From Lanius collurio (taxonomy: Eukaryota; Chordata; Aves; Passeriformes; Laniidae): DNA of 64,000 nt. The position numbers and the translations under genes are program-made. Below, in pieces: positions 24,847 to 39,019 of the stretch. Location of the stretch: positions 21,844,306-21,908,305 of the forward strand of contig JACBWW010000017.1 of assembly GCA_020086605.1 (NCBI GenBank). The letters are read 5' to 3'. Numbering within the stretch: position 1 is the first letter of the stretch; every line of letters begins with the position of its first letter. The notes beneath the pieces are model-generated. The model was not told the origin of the DNA. It made no database searches and saw only the letters and a list, made by a program, of their open reading frames with translations.

Positions 24847-24950
24847 TCCACCATTGGAAGTATTCAAGGTCAAGCTGGATGGGGCTGTGAGCAACCTGAT
24901 TTAGTGAAAGATGTGATGATCTTGAAAGGACCCTCTCAACCCAAACCAGT
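24847..24950 (+). mobile_element. CR1 LINE 3' tail, inverted relative to its neighbour
   Basis: CATTGGAAGTATTCAAGGTC, then CTGGATGGGGCTGTGAGCAA, CCTGATTTAGTGAAAGATGT and CTCTCAACCCAAACCAG form the end of a plus-strand CR1. It sits directly against the 5'-truncated end of the minus-strand CR1, so one of the two inserted beside or into the other. Confidence 0.85.
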
Positions 24951-26039
24951 CACCTACCTGTGCAAAAGTCTCCCAGTCCAGGAAGAGTTTTAGATGTTTC
25001 CATGAGCAAGAGGATGAGCCACTCTCATGATAGCTCCTGTAGGCATTGCAAGGGAAGAACAGAGTTTTTCTTGTGCTATCTCAGGTTATTCCTGAGCTAG
25101 TGAAGCCTGAGCGGAGACTTGCGAAATGAAGCTTGTCCTTCCAAATCCAAATGAAGCTTGTCCTTTCAATTCCTGTGCCTTTCAGCTGCCTCACCCCAAG
25201 ACAGATGTGCTGCACCAGCCTCCAGAAAACCTGATTCATGGCTTCATCCATAGCCCATTGCCAACAAGCAAAATATTTCCGTTGACTTCACTCAGTTTTG
25301 GGGCTGGCTCCTGGGACTCAAAACACATTGCAAAAGGCCAGTTCTCGGCTGAATTTGTCAAGGGTCTCCTGTGTTGTTAGAGCCAGCAGGGCCTCACTGG
25401 TTGCTGCCAGCAGGGAATTTCGCCCTCCATGCCATTTCCAGCATGGATGTTGCAAGACGATGGTTAAATGATATATCTTGAGTTTCCACTGATAAAAAAT
25501 ATGTCATACTTTCTGGAAAACCCTACTTCTGGTACTACTGCCAAGTGTTTCCTTCTCTATTGCTACCAAGTTTTGACTTCAAATGGAAATTTCTAATTAC
25601 ATCACAAATATTATATCATGCAAATTGGGAAGCTGTTAACATAGTTCAGAACAAAATAGCTGAAAAATTAACAGACTATAGCCTCTTTTCATGACACTCT
25701 GAAGGTCTCAAAACTTCTGAAGTATAAATTCTCAATCCTGTCTGAGTATTGAAGAGCAGATGACCTCACAGCAGAACAAGCTGGTTGCTTAAAGAAGCTG
25801 GCTAATCTATGAGACATTATTTCTGTCTTCTTCTGTTGGCATCTTTTGTAATAGTTTATTAACAATGATTTGTGTCCTGTTGAGTAAGCTGTGTTTGTAT
25901 AACACCACTGGCACTATATTAGCTGAAGCCAAGGGTATTCTGGCAAGTTAGTCATAGCTATCAAATGCTTGGAACTTAATTTTCACTGTTTTCTGGTGAA
26001 GCATTTTTAACAAATATTTTGCTGCAGGGTAGAGAAAAT

Positions 26040-26250
26040 CCTAAATACTCAACCGTATTGTTTGCAGGACCGAACAGGCATTTGCAGCCAGATGAATATG
26101 TTTGATGTGCTTTTGGGGTGGAAACACAATGACATCTACTGGCCGATGAAGACGTCTGTCAGAGTGTCTGCTGGAGCAAAACAGCCCAGAGTCGACTCTG
26201 CAAGGAAAGGGGATGACATTCTTGTGAGACGCAGGATGATAAATTAGTAC
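26040..26250. promoter_or_regulatory. CpG-retaining island in AT-rich DNA
   Basis: About 200 bases keep at least six CpG dinucleotides (ACCGTATTG, GGACCGAACAGG, GGCCGATGAAGACGTC, AGTCGACT, AGACGCAG) while the surrounding kilobases have almost none. A pyrimidine-poor TTTGCAG|G acceptor-like site precedes it at about 26,061-26,067. A 61-codon plus-strand frame begins inside, but I do not recognise it. CpG retention in AT-rich DNA suggests an unmethylated or constrained element; an unrecognised exon is the alternative. Confidence 0.3.
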
Positions 26251-29200
26251 AACACCCAAAGATATCTTAAGAAATACAATAGAAATTGAAAACCAGAAAA
26301 TATAAGGTCTTTTATTCATGTACCACTTGTTTATTGTTAGTTGAAAAACAAAGAAACAAACAACACAAATTATCTGATGGTGTAAAGTTTCTCTGTTGTC
26401 CTCAGTAGTGGCTGTTGGAGTTTAAAAAGGAGTTAAAGCAACTTACACTGGGTGTAACTAGCTAAAATTCACAAAAAAGATCCAGAATGCACAAGTGCCT
26501 CCTCTCCTCCTAAGAAAAAGGATACATGTAAGCAGGACTTTCTGATACCCTAAAATGACATAGTCCTGCACAGCACTGCTATTAGTGCATTTTTTTCTCT
26601 TAACATGATGCAATCTTTGTAAGTCTTGTGCAGAAGATTATACCTAATCAACCTGAAAGGCACGGTGCTCCAGCAGTATGGTATTTCTCTTGCAAATAGT
26701 GTTATTAAAAATAAATAAAGGAGGCAATCAAAACATGTCTGTTTCTGAAACTGAATGCTAACGATAGCAATGAGAATAAATTTCCTATCAGCTCACAGTT
26801 CTTGTGTTCCATGTGTACAATTTTTAAATCCATTTTCTTCCATCAACTCTGCTCCTATAATTTTTAGTTGTGTTGCCTCAGTAAGATGATGCAGTTCAGC
26901 AGAACCAGCACCTCTGAAAATCATCATGCTTGCTTTCTAAAATGGATAGGCTGTGAGATTTCCTCAGTGAGGGGCACTGGGCTGGAAATGTTATACAGCT
27001 GGTATATCAGTGTAGCATCCAGAAGAGGAATTGTGTGGAAAAGAAGGCTTTGGCTTCCATTCATGGAAGTAAATTAATCCAGAAGTAAGGAATACAGCAC
27101 GGACTAGATCCCGTCCATGGCTGTACAGGCTTCTGGGTGGTGACAAGAAAATTGAGGATGTCCAAATCTGATGAATATTGTGCATGGAAGTAAGAGCAGA
27201 AAATATGAGCAATGCATTAAATGCAGTCACTGTAATCCATGGAGACTTGAGTACCATATCACACTGGATTCAGTGGGAGTCAAGAATGTGCTTGATCTGG
27301 AGCAGTGTATTGCATAAGGTAGGTCAGCGCTTCAAAGCTCTGTACAATTTTGCATGTCACTCCCTCACTTAGTTTTCATCCCTTACAGAGGAGATGAGGG
27401 AATGTGAGCAAAGGGATTTGACCCTCATGTCACAACCCTACTGCTCAACAATGGGCTTCTCACAGTGCCGTTTCAAGGAAGAAAAGAAAAAGGGAGATGG
27501 GAGATGACATAACACAAACAAGTAAAAAATGGCAACGTGTTACTTGTTCAGTCTGTGATTCTAAAAATCTAAAAATGGTTCTCATCATAGCAAAAAAAGA
27601 AAAGTCTGTGATGAAAGTGGTCTGACCATCAAAATATTGCAGAAAGTTCTTACCAGACCATATACAGCAGATAATTCCTTCTGTACATTGCATAGCAATG
27701 GGACAACTGTGGGCTGGATTTCCCTCCTCAAATAAACTCAGAGTGTCAGAATTGGCATTTGATTCCTGATTGGCAGCATTCAGGATGCAGGACAAAACAG
27801 GAATGTGTACATCTGTGAAGCTGCTTGTTTGCATACGTCATCCTGGATTGTGGTTCTGAAAGGCTATATTGTATTGAGACAAAAAAAAAAAAGCAAGAGG
27901 AAGGAAATGTCTTCCATATTTTTCTGATATGTGTTTTATAAATAGAGCTCTTATGGGATATGAATTGTCATGTTAAACATAGTGACACCTAACAATGAAT
28001 GAAAAATAAATCAGATGCAGATTTCTGGGCCGCTGTCCTATGTTGCCATACCATCCACAACTTTTGCAAGCGATGTATGTTAGTGGTTTTTGTACTGCAG
28101 TAACTGGGATGCAGCCTGAGAACGGTGTGGTGCTCGTGTCCCTGTTCAGTGCTAATATTAAACTGTCTGGTTTTTATGCTGGCAGGTGGGTGCACCATGT
28201 GTCCATGGGCGTGTTCCACAATAGTTTTGGGTAATAATCACTCTGTGTAGTCCCCCTAGTTATTGTCTTCCCTCATTTCACTTTTACTTAAATTTGCCAC
28301 TACTGTCCTTATATAGAAATATTAAAAAGTATTTGTTTGAGTAATAAAGAGTGGGCTTTGTTTTTTTCCTTCCTTCCAAACCCCAAAAATCTGATGACTG
28401 TCTTGACCAGCCAAGAAGATGTTCACTGGTAACCTTCATTCCCCATCAAAAAGCATTGCACTGCCTGGGTTATTTGTTTAAAGAGATACTGTGGTGTCAA
28501 ACTGGGACCTAAAGATAGCAACTTGAAATACAATTCTTTTAACAAACCAAGGACTTGTGGAGGCATTTCCATGTTTATAATTTCCAGTGGATATAGGGGA
28601 TTTTCTTGAATCCTTATTACAAATAAACATCTTCCAGTCAGCCAATGCATCCCATACAAAGCAGCCTTATGCCTGTGCATGGGAGTTAGGGAGTAAAAAT
28701 TATGAGAAATTCATTACTTAAACTTGAAATGTTTCAAGTAATTTTGTTAAATTTGGAAGAGTGAGGAAATAGAGCGGGGCAGTTAAATATTCAAAAAATA
28801 TTTATGAAGTCTCAGAAACTAAAGGTGGGAGGGCTAAGCACCCTGGTTAAAAACAGAGTTGGAAGAAAATTTGTCCTCAGGTGTGCCAGATCATTGCTCT
28901 TTCCAGTTAAACAAAGTTGGGAGGAGCCTTTTACATAATTTTCTGCGTTCTTGTCTTCAATACAGAGATCTGTTTGCATATGTGAATGCATAAATATGTA
29001 CCTTCTCCACATACATATGTAGAGACGAACCAGAGAACTTCGCTTGCACAGAACTGCAGTCTCCATCTGGACACACTTCAGGAGTGAACTGCACTACTCA
29101 CTTTGTCTGCTCACTTTGGGACATCCTAGAAAATCCTGGTTTTGGGAGCACAGAGCCTATGCCATCCTTAGGACACTTAATCCAGACTCTAGATGTAAAA

Positions 29201-32200
29201 AACACTTTTCTTCCAGCCTTAGAGCATCGTCTGTCAAGCCTAAAAAAAAAACTCCTCTGGGATGTGCAAAACTGGGCACAGGAACTCCCAGGGTGAGGGG
29301 TGAAGCCAAGAGAGGCAGGTGAAGATGCTGATGTTGAGGCTACTCTCATCTTGCCTTGACCCCTTGGTCCTGGGCAAATCTCTTTATTTTCTTCAGCAAG
29401 GAGACCCCCAGTGAGGAAGGGATGATTACTACACAGTGAATAAGCCAGCTGTGGAATGGCTAAACAACATAGCCATGCTAATAATCTTAGCAGTGTTTAG
29501 TCCTCATCTCCTTTAAAATACATTTTTTTCATCCTGTTGCAACACTCATCTGTCTTTCTCTGGTCCTGCAGTGTGGTACAATGCTGAGATTAGGTTTACC
29601 ACCATCTGGAGATGGGATGGATAGAATAAGAAACTTCCCCTTTGCTAAATGAACAAATACAAAGAGTTACCTTTGACCACTTCCTACCCTTCTCCACCCC
29701 AAAAAGACCAACCAGAAAATGGAACAGGATGAATATGAAATATCCTTAAGCTTGTGAGCATCTCCTGGTAGTGTTCACATAACTTTTGAATGTTTCAGCA
29801 TATCTTTAGTTCTCTTTGATTCTTCTGAGGTTATATGGGTGGTTGCTGGCAGAATTACACAAATACAGTCTTCACAGCTCAGCAATCCTTGCATCCAGAT
29901 TTGGAGCTCAATGTGGGTGGCATAGGAGTAAATGCCAATAAGAAGGCTAGGACAGTGTTGTTACTTTCAGAAACTAAATGACTCAGTACAGAGCCTTTGC
30001 AAGCAGCAATTAAGGAGCCAGAAGAATGTTTTGTAACTACTAAAGAGTAAGAGGGAAACCTCTTTTTTTTTGTAATGATGTTTTATTTTCACTCTTTAAT
30101 GAATGTTTTAATCTTGCCTTAAGATATATTTCTGTTACTGAATGTCAGCTAGAGACAATCAGTATCTTTTAAGTCTTTTGCTGCCAGGGGCATTTCCAGC
30201 TTTGCTGTGGGAACACCTTTCAGCTCATTTTAGGGTTAAAGCTTCAGATCTCAATAGCTGTATGTTCCTTTTGTTGAGTGAACCTCTATAGGAAATATAG
30301 AAATCATTTACTGAAATCCCCATAGATTTTACATTGATTTGTATGGGTAATATATCATATTATGACTATGATGTACTGTCCAAAAAGTTTTAAATAAAAA
30401 CTGACACATTGACACAGTGTAGAATAATACAAAGTTGTGCAAGTCTCAGAGATAATATCAGCTATTGGCTGAAGTGCTGAATTGAGACACAGGAAAGCCT
30501 TAAGTTGTTGTACCATCTCTGACACTGTTTTACTGAATGCTAGGTTGGCATGATGCCTCAGTTTCTCAAGTTTCCCATATGTTGAATGGTGATGTGGCAG
30601 TCTCAGACAAGCTCTCTGTACCTGGAGGCACATTTTGATAGGCAAGTGCCAAGCAATTGGTGAGTGTCAAGTACACGTGCACAGGACACAGTTTATACTG
30701 TGGGAAGTACTGGGATGGGTTACCAGAAAAAAATAAACCAAACCAAAACCTGCACCCTATTAGAAGCCTTAAAAATCTGATTACAAAGTAAGCCAGGGAA
30801 ATATAGTTTTGTTATGCTACTTGAGAATGCTACAGTAACAAAGCAGTTTTGTGTGCACTTTTGTATGTGTGTGTATCTGTGTCCATGGACAGATGGATGT
30901 GAGTTTGGAGGGGCATGTGGGTGTAAGTATATGTATATACATTTATATAAAAACAGGTTCATGCACATATAGTGTGGCTTATCTGTGGCATATCTATTCC
31001 TTTGCTTGTACAGCAGCACATGTATATCACAGACAATGCTTCAAAAGGAATTGAAAGTATTTACTGACAGCAAGAGAAAAGATTCATGTTTTAGTATCAG
31101 AAAAGTAATTTTTGATTTTGTTTTACTTTTTCTAAACCATCAGTAGTGTTAAATATTTCTCAACTGGCTGTTTACCAAATTTCAATAGTCAGTTTGGCTG
31201 AAGAATTAAGCTTAGGAGCAGTCTGCAATATACACATATTTCATGGGTTCCATACTCTCAGGTTTCTCTGACCTGTTTAAAAAAAAAATCAAGAATCAAA
31301 AATTGTTAAGCAGCTCCACAGGGAGGGAGGAATTACTCCAAATTTACAGTGAAATGTTCCACAGTTATTGTTATGACTAAGTTTTCAAGACAATGATCAT
31401 ATCCCAGTGGATTTCCGAGCATATGAAATGCAGTCCTCCTGGGAAGGTCGAAAAGAAAGGGTATTATCTGAAGACCTGTTAGACCAACTGACTTCAGACT
31501 TGCATGGATAATGTTGCCTCTGGCTCTGGTGAGGTGTAACAATTTTCAAAACATGTTGGAGATGCCTGTGGATTTCAGAGCACTTTGAAATCCAGGTCTT
31601 AAATGAGAAGTTTTGCTCCCAGGGCATAACTTTGAAAACAGAGCGAAGGAAGACAGTAAATGAGTCCCAGCAAAGCCCTCTGGAAGCTGTGAAGAGTACA
31701 GTTTTGATATATGAAGCTGAACAATAGAAGGGGTAAAATTCTTGTCCTTTTGAAGAATTCTTGATATATGAATCCCCTCAAGTACAGCTTTTGATATCAC
31801 AACCTTATATTTGAAATAGACACTGTACCCTAGACCTGGATGGGATTCTCCAATTTTTCAAGATGACACAGCAATCATTTGAATTCTAGAGCTCACAGAA
31901 AAATAATCTGTCCTACAGAATATTGTTTACACCATAAGCTCCAGGAGTATATTGCTGCACCTTTGAACAGTTTGCTTTCAAGATTCATTGTCAATTATTT
32001 TTAAATATACATTATCTTTATACCCTATTAGTGAATATAAAAAAATTATAATTTATATATGGTGGGAAAATAACACTGAAGAACTAGCAATGCTAAGACA
32101 ATTGTATTTGCTATACCCCATCAGTGAAAAATCACTAAATTTCTTCAAGAGACTGTGACCATCCTACTGTCTAATATATTAGACTGACACAGTTGAAATT

Positions 32201-34353
32201 TTTATCCCTACATCTTGGTCTGTGCTTTCTATAGCACCTGGAGCTGCTACTGTTCCATAGCATACAAAAACAAGTTATCTTTCAACATCTCAGTTGAAAA
32301 TCAAATCTCAAGGAAGGAAAAAACCAAATACCACTTCCACAAAGCAGCAAGGAGTTTGTGATCACTAACTTACAGGTTTTTCAGTCTAAAAATTACTCCT
32401 GTGGCACCTTGCAAATAACTGTTTTGGTTTTGGAGAAGTTAAAAGCCATAATTCACAAAGCAACAGCAATAAACTCATTATTAAAAACCATATCTCACAG
32501 AGGTGATCATCTCAATACTAACATGGCTTTTCATCACCACTGATCCTGCCTTCAGGTGGTTTGGGTAGGGGGTGGAGGGAGGAACTTATAACTGTGATAG
32601 TCATGTTGGATAGAAGGGTTTAAGGAGCCTTGAGTATATATTTAATACTTTTTTTAATGTGCTATCCTATAGTGCCATCCTGAATCTATAGGATTAATTA
32701 ATTAATAAAACCATTAACACAAGATGTTCTATCAAGAAATCACATAGGAAAATCCTGACTATCAAGAAATGTAATTACAAATATTACCAGATCCAGTGAA
32801 TAATAAACCTTGGATGAGTAGCCATCCAGATACACCCCCAGTCTGAAGTGTGGTGCTGAGTTTCAGGGCAGGGAACACAACAAAAAGACACAAACAGTTT
32901 CAGAGCCTCACAGTTTCATGTTGAATTTGTTTTCCTGATTGATTACAACATCAGAAACTGGATAGACACAAGAGATGCCTATCCAAGGCTGCACACCAAA
33001 GGGGACGCCAAGTGTTTTTAATGTGAGGCCAGTTAAGAATTCCAGAACCTGGCCTGCATGTTAAATTGTCCTGGACAGACTGGATGCCTTCAGAGGGCTA
33101 TCAAAGTGCTAGAGACCTGAGACAGAACATGTGCTTTGCTGATAGGATATTGTTTATGCCAAAATAATGAATGATGTTGGATTATGCATGCTTCATTTCA
33201 AACAGCAGACAATGATCTGGATTTGTGAAACAATAACAGTGTTATAGCAAAGCCTTGAACCTGAAAACCTGTAACCACTGAGGATGGTAAAAGGAGAAAT
33301 CCAAACACTCTCAAAGGCTGATAAAATTTATGTTTGGCTTAAAATTTTGTGGGCTTGCCCTGCTTTCTGTTCTGAAGTGTGCAGCACTGCCTGGGCACTT
33401 GCAGCTGCACCTCCCATGGTCAGTGCAGTCAATGGCTTAGTTTCTCTCCCAGTAGGAAGGTATGGGCTCCCAGACCAGTATGAGCCACAGGGCTCATGTT
33501 TTATTGGTGATATGTATTCTGTTATCTATATATCTTTAAAAAGAAAGAATGGATTTCCAGTTGTCTGTGATTACTTGGTGGAGGGAGGGAGGGAGAAAGA
33601 GAAAGCAGTCTTCTCCCAGTCCTGTTTGGCTCAGTACTAATGCCAAAACTGAAGCAGCCACACAGAGAGCAGAGGAAACTTAAAAAAGTTAATTAAGGAA
33701 GAAAGCAAACAAAATAATACTATGGTGTGTTTACTTAGAGCTGCAATGCTGCCAGAGAAACCACAAACCTTGCAACTGTAAGCTATGCTTTTCATATAAG
33801 ACATATTTAATTAAAACAGGAGATGAGACAACAAGCTTTCTTCTAACTTCATTTAAACACATTTATGTTGCACTTTAAATTCCTCTTGGCTTAATGTGAA
33901 GCTGGGCTAAAAGTCTGGAAGTGATGTAGTCTAGCTAGATTTACTCCCTGACTTTAGACTTCAGGGCATGCCAGCATATCATCTGGAGCTGCCAGGACCC
34001 ATGGACACCATTGATCAGAAGGAGCTCAGTTGTGCTCCCCTCCTGATGCTTTGAGGCTGGGCTATGCTTTTGCAGTCACATATATATGGTCTTTTCTGCA
34101 GCTTTAAAAAGTATTAATTTTTAAATTCGATAGTCTACTAACTTTCTCTGTTTTCACCCTCTGTTAAAAGCATCAAAATAAAAAATTTCTGCACTCGTGT
34201 TGTGTTATTGTGGAAGGAATTTTAATGGATTTGTGGAAGCATCTTTGCATGGCTTTAAGTTTTACAGTGTCTTAATAAGCACAACAGGAAAACAAAACCT
34301 TACCTATGAATGGTGCATGCTTTATATTATATTTGAAATAACAAAATGTGTGC

Positions 34354-34450
34354 TTTCAAATTGTATTTATTTCAGCATCAACATTCTGCTGTTAATTCAC
34401 TTACTATGTGAATTAAGAGCAGAATATTGCATGTCTTACAGAATTTGAAT
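34354..34450. repeat. Long imperfect inverted repeat (hairpin)
   Basis: The inner arms at 34,383-34,400 and 34,408-34,425 are 18 bases each with one mismatch and a seven-base loop TTACTAT. Pairing resumes further out: CAA with TTG, and TTCAAATT with AATTTGAA near 34,355-34,362 and 34,442-34,449. Together they give a fold of nearly 100 bases with internal loops. This could be a small RNA precursor-like hairpin, the core of a worn miniature inverted-repeat element, or chance in AT-rich DNA. Confidence 0.65.
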
Positions 34451-37400
34451 ACAGTTAAACAGAACAGCACGTGGCAGATTAACCAAGTGAACTAGTGCTC
34501 TATTTACCAAAATGATTGTTCACAAAAGAAGAAGACACACAGCAATTCCAAATACTGCCATTTTCAAATTCTGTTTGAATTTTCAAAAGTAAAAGAACTG
34601 TTTTGTAACATGGGCAATCTTTTGGGCATTTTCTTTGAATGTTGAAAACAATAATAGTTTAAGGATGAAAAAGATTTCCAGTTCACAGTCTGACTTGGCA
34701 CCATCTATAAAAGAAGGTGTAGGATTTATCCCCTAAAACCATCTTGCCTGCCATTCCATTGAGTTTTGATGCTCTTTAATCATTCTACCCAAAATTTTAA
34801 TTTTGGATCAGTTCACTGAGTTGAACTCTTTTAGAAAATTTCCACTGAATACTAGATGTTTCTGAAAAGAGATTAAAGAAAACCCTCACAAGGTTAATCA
34901 CAATCCTTCTCTCTTTCTTTCACAACACTTCCCTGAGACATGCTGGTGCATGTGTGCTTTGAAATCCAGTGCTGGACTAGGGAGAGGAGATGAGGGTGGG
35001 GAGATGGTGAGTGGGGGGGGGGTCCACGTGCAAGCCTGGCACTCCTCTGCTCTGACATTGCCTACACTTGGCTTGCTGCAAAGCTCTGTTCACATATATT
35101 CAAGCAGAAACTTGATAGAGTTTGGTAGCTAAATTCTCTGAATATTTTAACACACTTGGCATCCTTCATGTCTACAGCAGGTAAGCAGAGCTTCCTCAGA
35201 AACTGTCAAAAATTTTGTTTCGGATGATACCGATCATGTGCTTCAGATGAAAGTACAAGAAATCCTGCAATGAATGAGCAGCTCAAGCATAAGCTGAACC
35301 AAAGCAGAACTTCCTCTTAATATCCAAAAGCTACCAGCGTGCCAAGTGTGAAATTGACTGTAGTCCAAGAGCAGCTGACTGCCTCTCCCTTCCAAAATTG
35401 TCATGTGCTGTATTTATTTCATCAGAAATACATTATTTGTTTTCAACCTACTATCAGATGAATCCGTGAGTACCTGAAGCCATCCTGATGAGTTGCACCA
35501 AATTACATCTATTATGGCATCTTTTTTCCTCACTGAAATGGAGCTTTTTGGAAGAAAATCCTGCTCTCACTACCATGCTCTGCTGACCAGCCTGGAGCAT
35601 ACCAAGCACAGACTGTGTGAAGAACGCTGGGCCAGACAGGGATAGGCAGTTGCTTCTGCAGCCCACAGCAAACATGGCTGGTATCTTCATCAGCTGCATT
35701 TCTCCAAGCCCTGGGGAAACAGCTGGTCCATTTTTCACAGCATCCATGTAGAGTAGGTTGCATGTCCAACTTTTGGGTGGGTGTTGAAGCAGACAGTGCC
35801 ATTCTAGGACTGATTTTGGTTCTGTTGAAGGACAAAACTCTACTCCGACAGAGGCAGAAGCATCTCAGAATCTCTAAGTACCCATAGCTTTTTCTAAGTC
35901 ATTTATGGAAGTATTAATTTTGCAGTTGTCTCCCACAGAGCAGGGATAATTCTGTGTCTTTTTAGTTTATGAAGCACACTGGAAGATGCCACAGAATGTT
36001 TAGTAGACAACTTGTGCTGTCATAACAGATCTTTGGCTTGGTTTTTGAATCTGCCTTGGTCTGGAATACCATGGAAAAAGAAACTGTCTTGAATATATTA
36101 AAATGCTTAGAGAGTTTATAAAAAACATCATAGTTCTGAAGTAAGACATGCAATTTTATTGTGATCTGCACAATGCAAAAATAGAAACTTGGGACAGGGT
36201 AACACTTTTTTCTTTTTTTTTTTTTTTTAATAGCAGGAAATGAGACTGTACTTTAACATTTATCCACAGTTTATAGAAGAAGATTGCAGATTTTTCTATG
36301 CAGGCTTTCTTAAATATGACAATACAATTTAGCTTCATCAGGACTACCAACAGTTCTGGAAAGAAATATCACATCATTGCATTCTATATTTAACAATTTA
36401 TTTTGATTCACATAAAGAACTTCTCTCAGGATGCTCTTGATAATTTAAAAAATTACAGCAATTATACCAGCTCAATAAATACTTCAGCTTCACCTTCTTT
36501 AGTCAACATAGCACTGATAAGAGGAAAAAATAAACATGGAAGTGTTTCTTCAGTCTTTCTACATTTGGAATTAGGACTGTAGCAAACAACATGGCCACTC
36601 TGGCAGATTCACAGGGTCAAAAGTTCAGAAGGGTGGCTGAGGAACTAGACCTCTTTGCATCCATGCTTTACCACAGATTTCTTGTAAATCCTTGGGGAAA
36701 GGCTGGGATGGTACTCACACAGTTACTAGCCATGCAAACAGATATTTAATATATCGGCTAAGCCACTCCACCTGCCTTTGTGCTGACATATTGCAAAGCT
36801 GACACTGCCTCTCCAGGTCCAAAGGCACCATAATGGAGTATGGCACAAAGACACTCTGGTAGGATCCACACCAATTCTTGCACAATGAACACTGAGCCAG
36901 TTCTATAAAGCCCAGTCGAGTACAAAATAATCCCTAATGGGTTGTCTAAATCACATGTACCACAGTAAATCCTTCTATCGACACTTGAAAGGAAGTAGTG
37001 ATTAATTGCCTCCACTTGCCCAAAAAGAAGTGGGATGAACCACTCTCCTGATGCAAGCTAAGAAGTGCTCCCAGGCTGTGGAGCACCAGGAGCAGTAGCA
37101 CAGATCCTCAGTGCCCTGAACACAGAAGCAGTGCTGCCTGGAAGCAGAGGCAGGAACCAACAAGAGGCAAGCAAAGGAGCTGCACTCATGTGTGTTAATT
37201 AAAATTGTGTATGGATTCAAAGTGTGGCACAGATATTTTGCGTACTGATGATTGAGAGGTCATTATATGGAAATAATGCCTCTAATTTCATATCATATCC
37301 TAATGAGTTCTGATGGTAAGATGTTTTGTGCCCACACACAAAGAATAACTCAGCTCCTCTGCTGCCTCTCCACATTGCCTGATAGTGCAGAGATGTTCAA

Positions 37401-38739
37401 GGACTTAGGCATATAAAAATTGTTAATAGACAAAGACTGGCAACTTAGACTGTTATCAGCAGCTCGATGAGCTTATAACTCTATCTTCTGCTCCATGGGG
37501 AATTCACTGGTAAATTATTCACTCCTCTAGCAGCACCTAGGGAAGGTGCAAGGAAGAGGCTCAAGAGCTGCAGCTGAAGCAGCCTGAAGGTGCAGAGATG
37601 CTGCAGGAATCCTCCTGGGCAGGAACAACCTGCCCCACAGGATGGGCAAAAATGGCTTTTGGTCTCTGTGGACAGAAAGACAAGAGGTAAGAAACGCTGA
37701 AGGTCACAGATCTGCCCGAGTTGGTATTTGAGCCTGGTATGAGTGGCAAAGTGAGTGCCCAGCAGAGGGCTTAAGCAGGCCATGGAAGGAAGAGGATTCC
37801 TAAAAACCACACATGCTGGATGTAGCAAAGAGAAAGCTCTACACGTGCAACATGAGGTGGTCAAGATATCAGAAAATATTTAAATAATTTCTCTAAATGA
37901 ATGCACCCTGACATGATTCATTGGAATTGCATTGATGCAAATAAATGATACAGCAAATCAGTTTTTTAACCTCAACCCTTTAAAACTGTGAATATATTGA
38001 ATGACATATGGTAGACAAAATGCATTAGGTCCAGAAATCCTTCCTCAAAGAACTGTCTGCAGAAAATACAGTTTGAAAATATAGCAAGATCAATCAATTT
38101 TAGGATCAGGTCTGCCAGGGCCTGACTGCTCACTCACCAGCATGGCAAGGACAGGAGACTGTCATTGAGGAAAAGTGAACCTCTAAGCATTTGCTTTTAT
38201 TTCACTAACTTTGTGATACTGGGAACTTCAGTTTTCCATCAGTAAAGTGCTTAGGACAATAAATAGGCATTAAGAAATAGTAGTCAGTAAAATAGCCTGT
38301 ACTTTGCTCATTACTCTGTTGCTCTCATACCATGACTTGGGCTATTGATGAGGCAGTAAACTTTTATGTGATTTCCGAGTATTTTAGTAAAGCTGAAAGC
38401 TCCCCGGTCTATGGAATTGTTTCCTTTTTGTTTTGAATCGTGAGGAATTTGACTGGCTGGAAGGAGCTTAACACTCACCCAATAATGAGGCAGGACTTTT
38501 GCCACTGCTGCCACTGCCTGACTCTTCTTTTTCCACAGTATCTATGACTGTTGACATTTGAAGGTTTGTCCACATGGGCGAGTTGGATGCGATGTTACGC
38601 TCCTGAAAAAGCTTTATTGAGAGCTAGGGAGCTGGAGCTTGGGCTGTAAGTGGGAGGCAGGAGGAAGCAGGAGCTGGGTAGTGACAATGTGGTGGCACGA
38701 AGTCCCCAGCAGCCTCATGGAGGCAGTAAGGTTTCTTGC

Positions 38740-38890
38740 TATGGCTCCTCTCGTCTCACAGTGAAAATGCAAGTAAATAAAATTTATGCGTATGAAGCTT
38801 GTGCTTAGTGGCGTAATTAATTTGTGCCAGATTCTACCCTGGTGTTAAGTGCACAGTGTGTTCTTCTGGTGGCGAACCTGGAGGCAAAAA
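38740..38890. promoter_or_regulatory. Possible regulatory block upstream of SDHAF3
   Basis: Non-repetitive sequence about 300-400 bases before the SDHAF3 start. It contains GCGTAATTAATTTGTGCCAG (38,811-38,830), GTAAATAAAATTTATGCG near 38,773-38,790 and CTGGTGGCG near 38,868. The paired homeodomain core is more typical of DLX-locus enhancers than of a housekeeping promoter. Inference only. Confidence 0.3.
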
Positions 38891-39019
38891 TGAACTGTTT
38901 CCTTTATATCTATATCTATATATCATGATCCCTGCCACTCACATCCGTCTTTTTAAAACAACATCCTCCATGCATTTTTACATCTACTATTTCCAACTGC
39001 ATTTCTTGGTACCGTTTTA

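Larger units (their letters stand above)
24951..38740. other. Long DLX5-SDHAF3 intergenic stretch, no gene seen
   Basis: Nearly 14 kb of AT-rich DNA without a recognisable coding gene, tRNA or CR1 copy. Open frames are at most about 130 codons and look random. Small features inside include a direct duplication of AATGAAGCTTGTCCTT at 25,126 and 25,151, a (TAAT)-rich patch near 32,695-32,708 and a G-run near 35,010-35,020. The separate entries at 26,040 and 34,354 are the parts worth noting. Confidence 0.55.
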
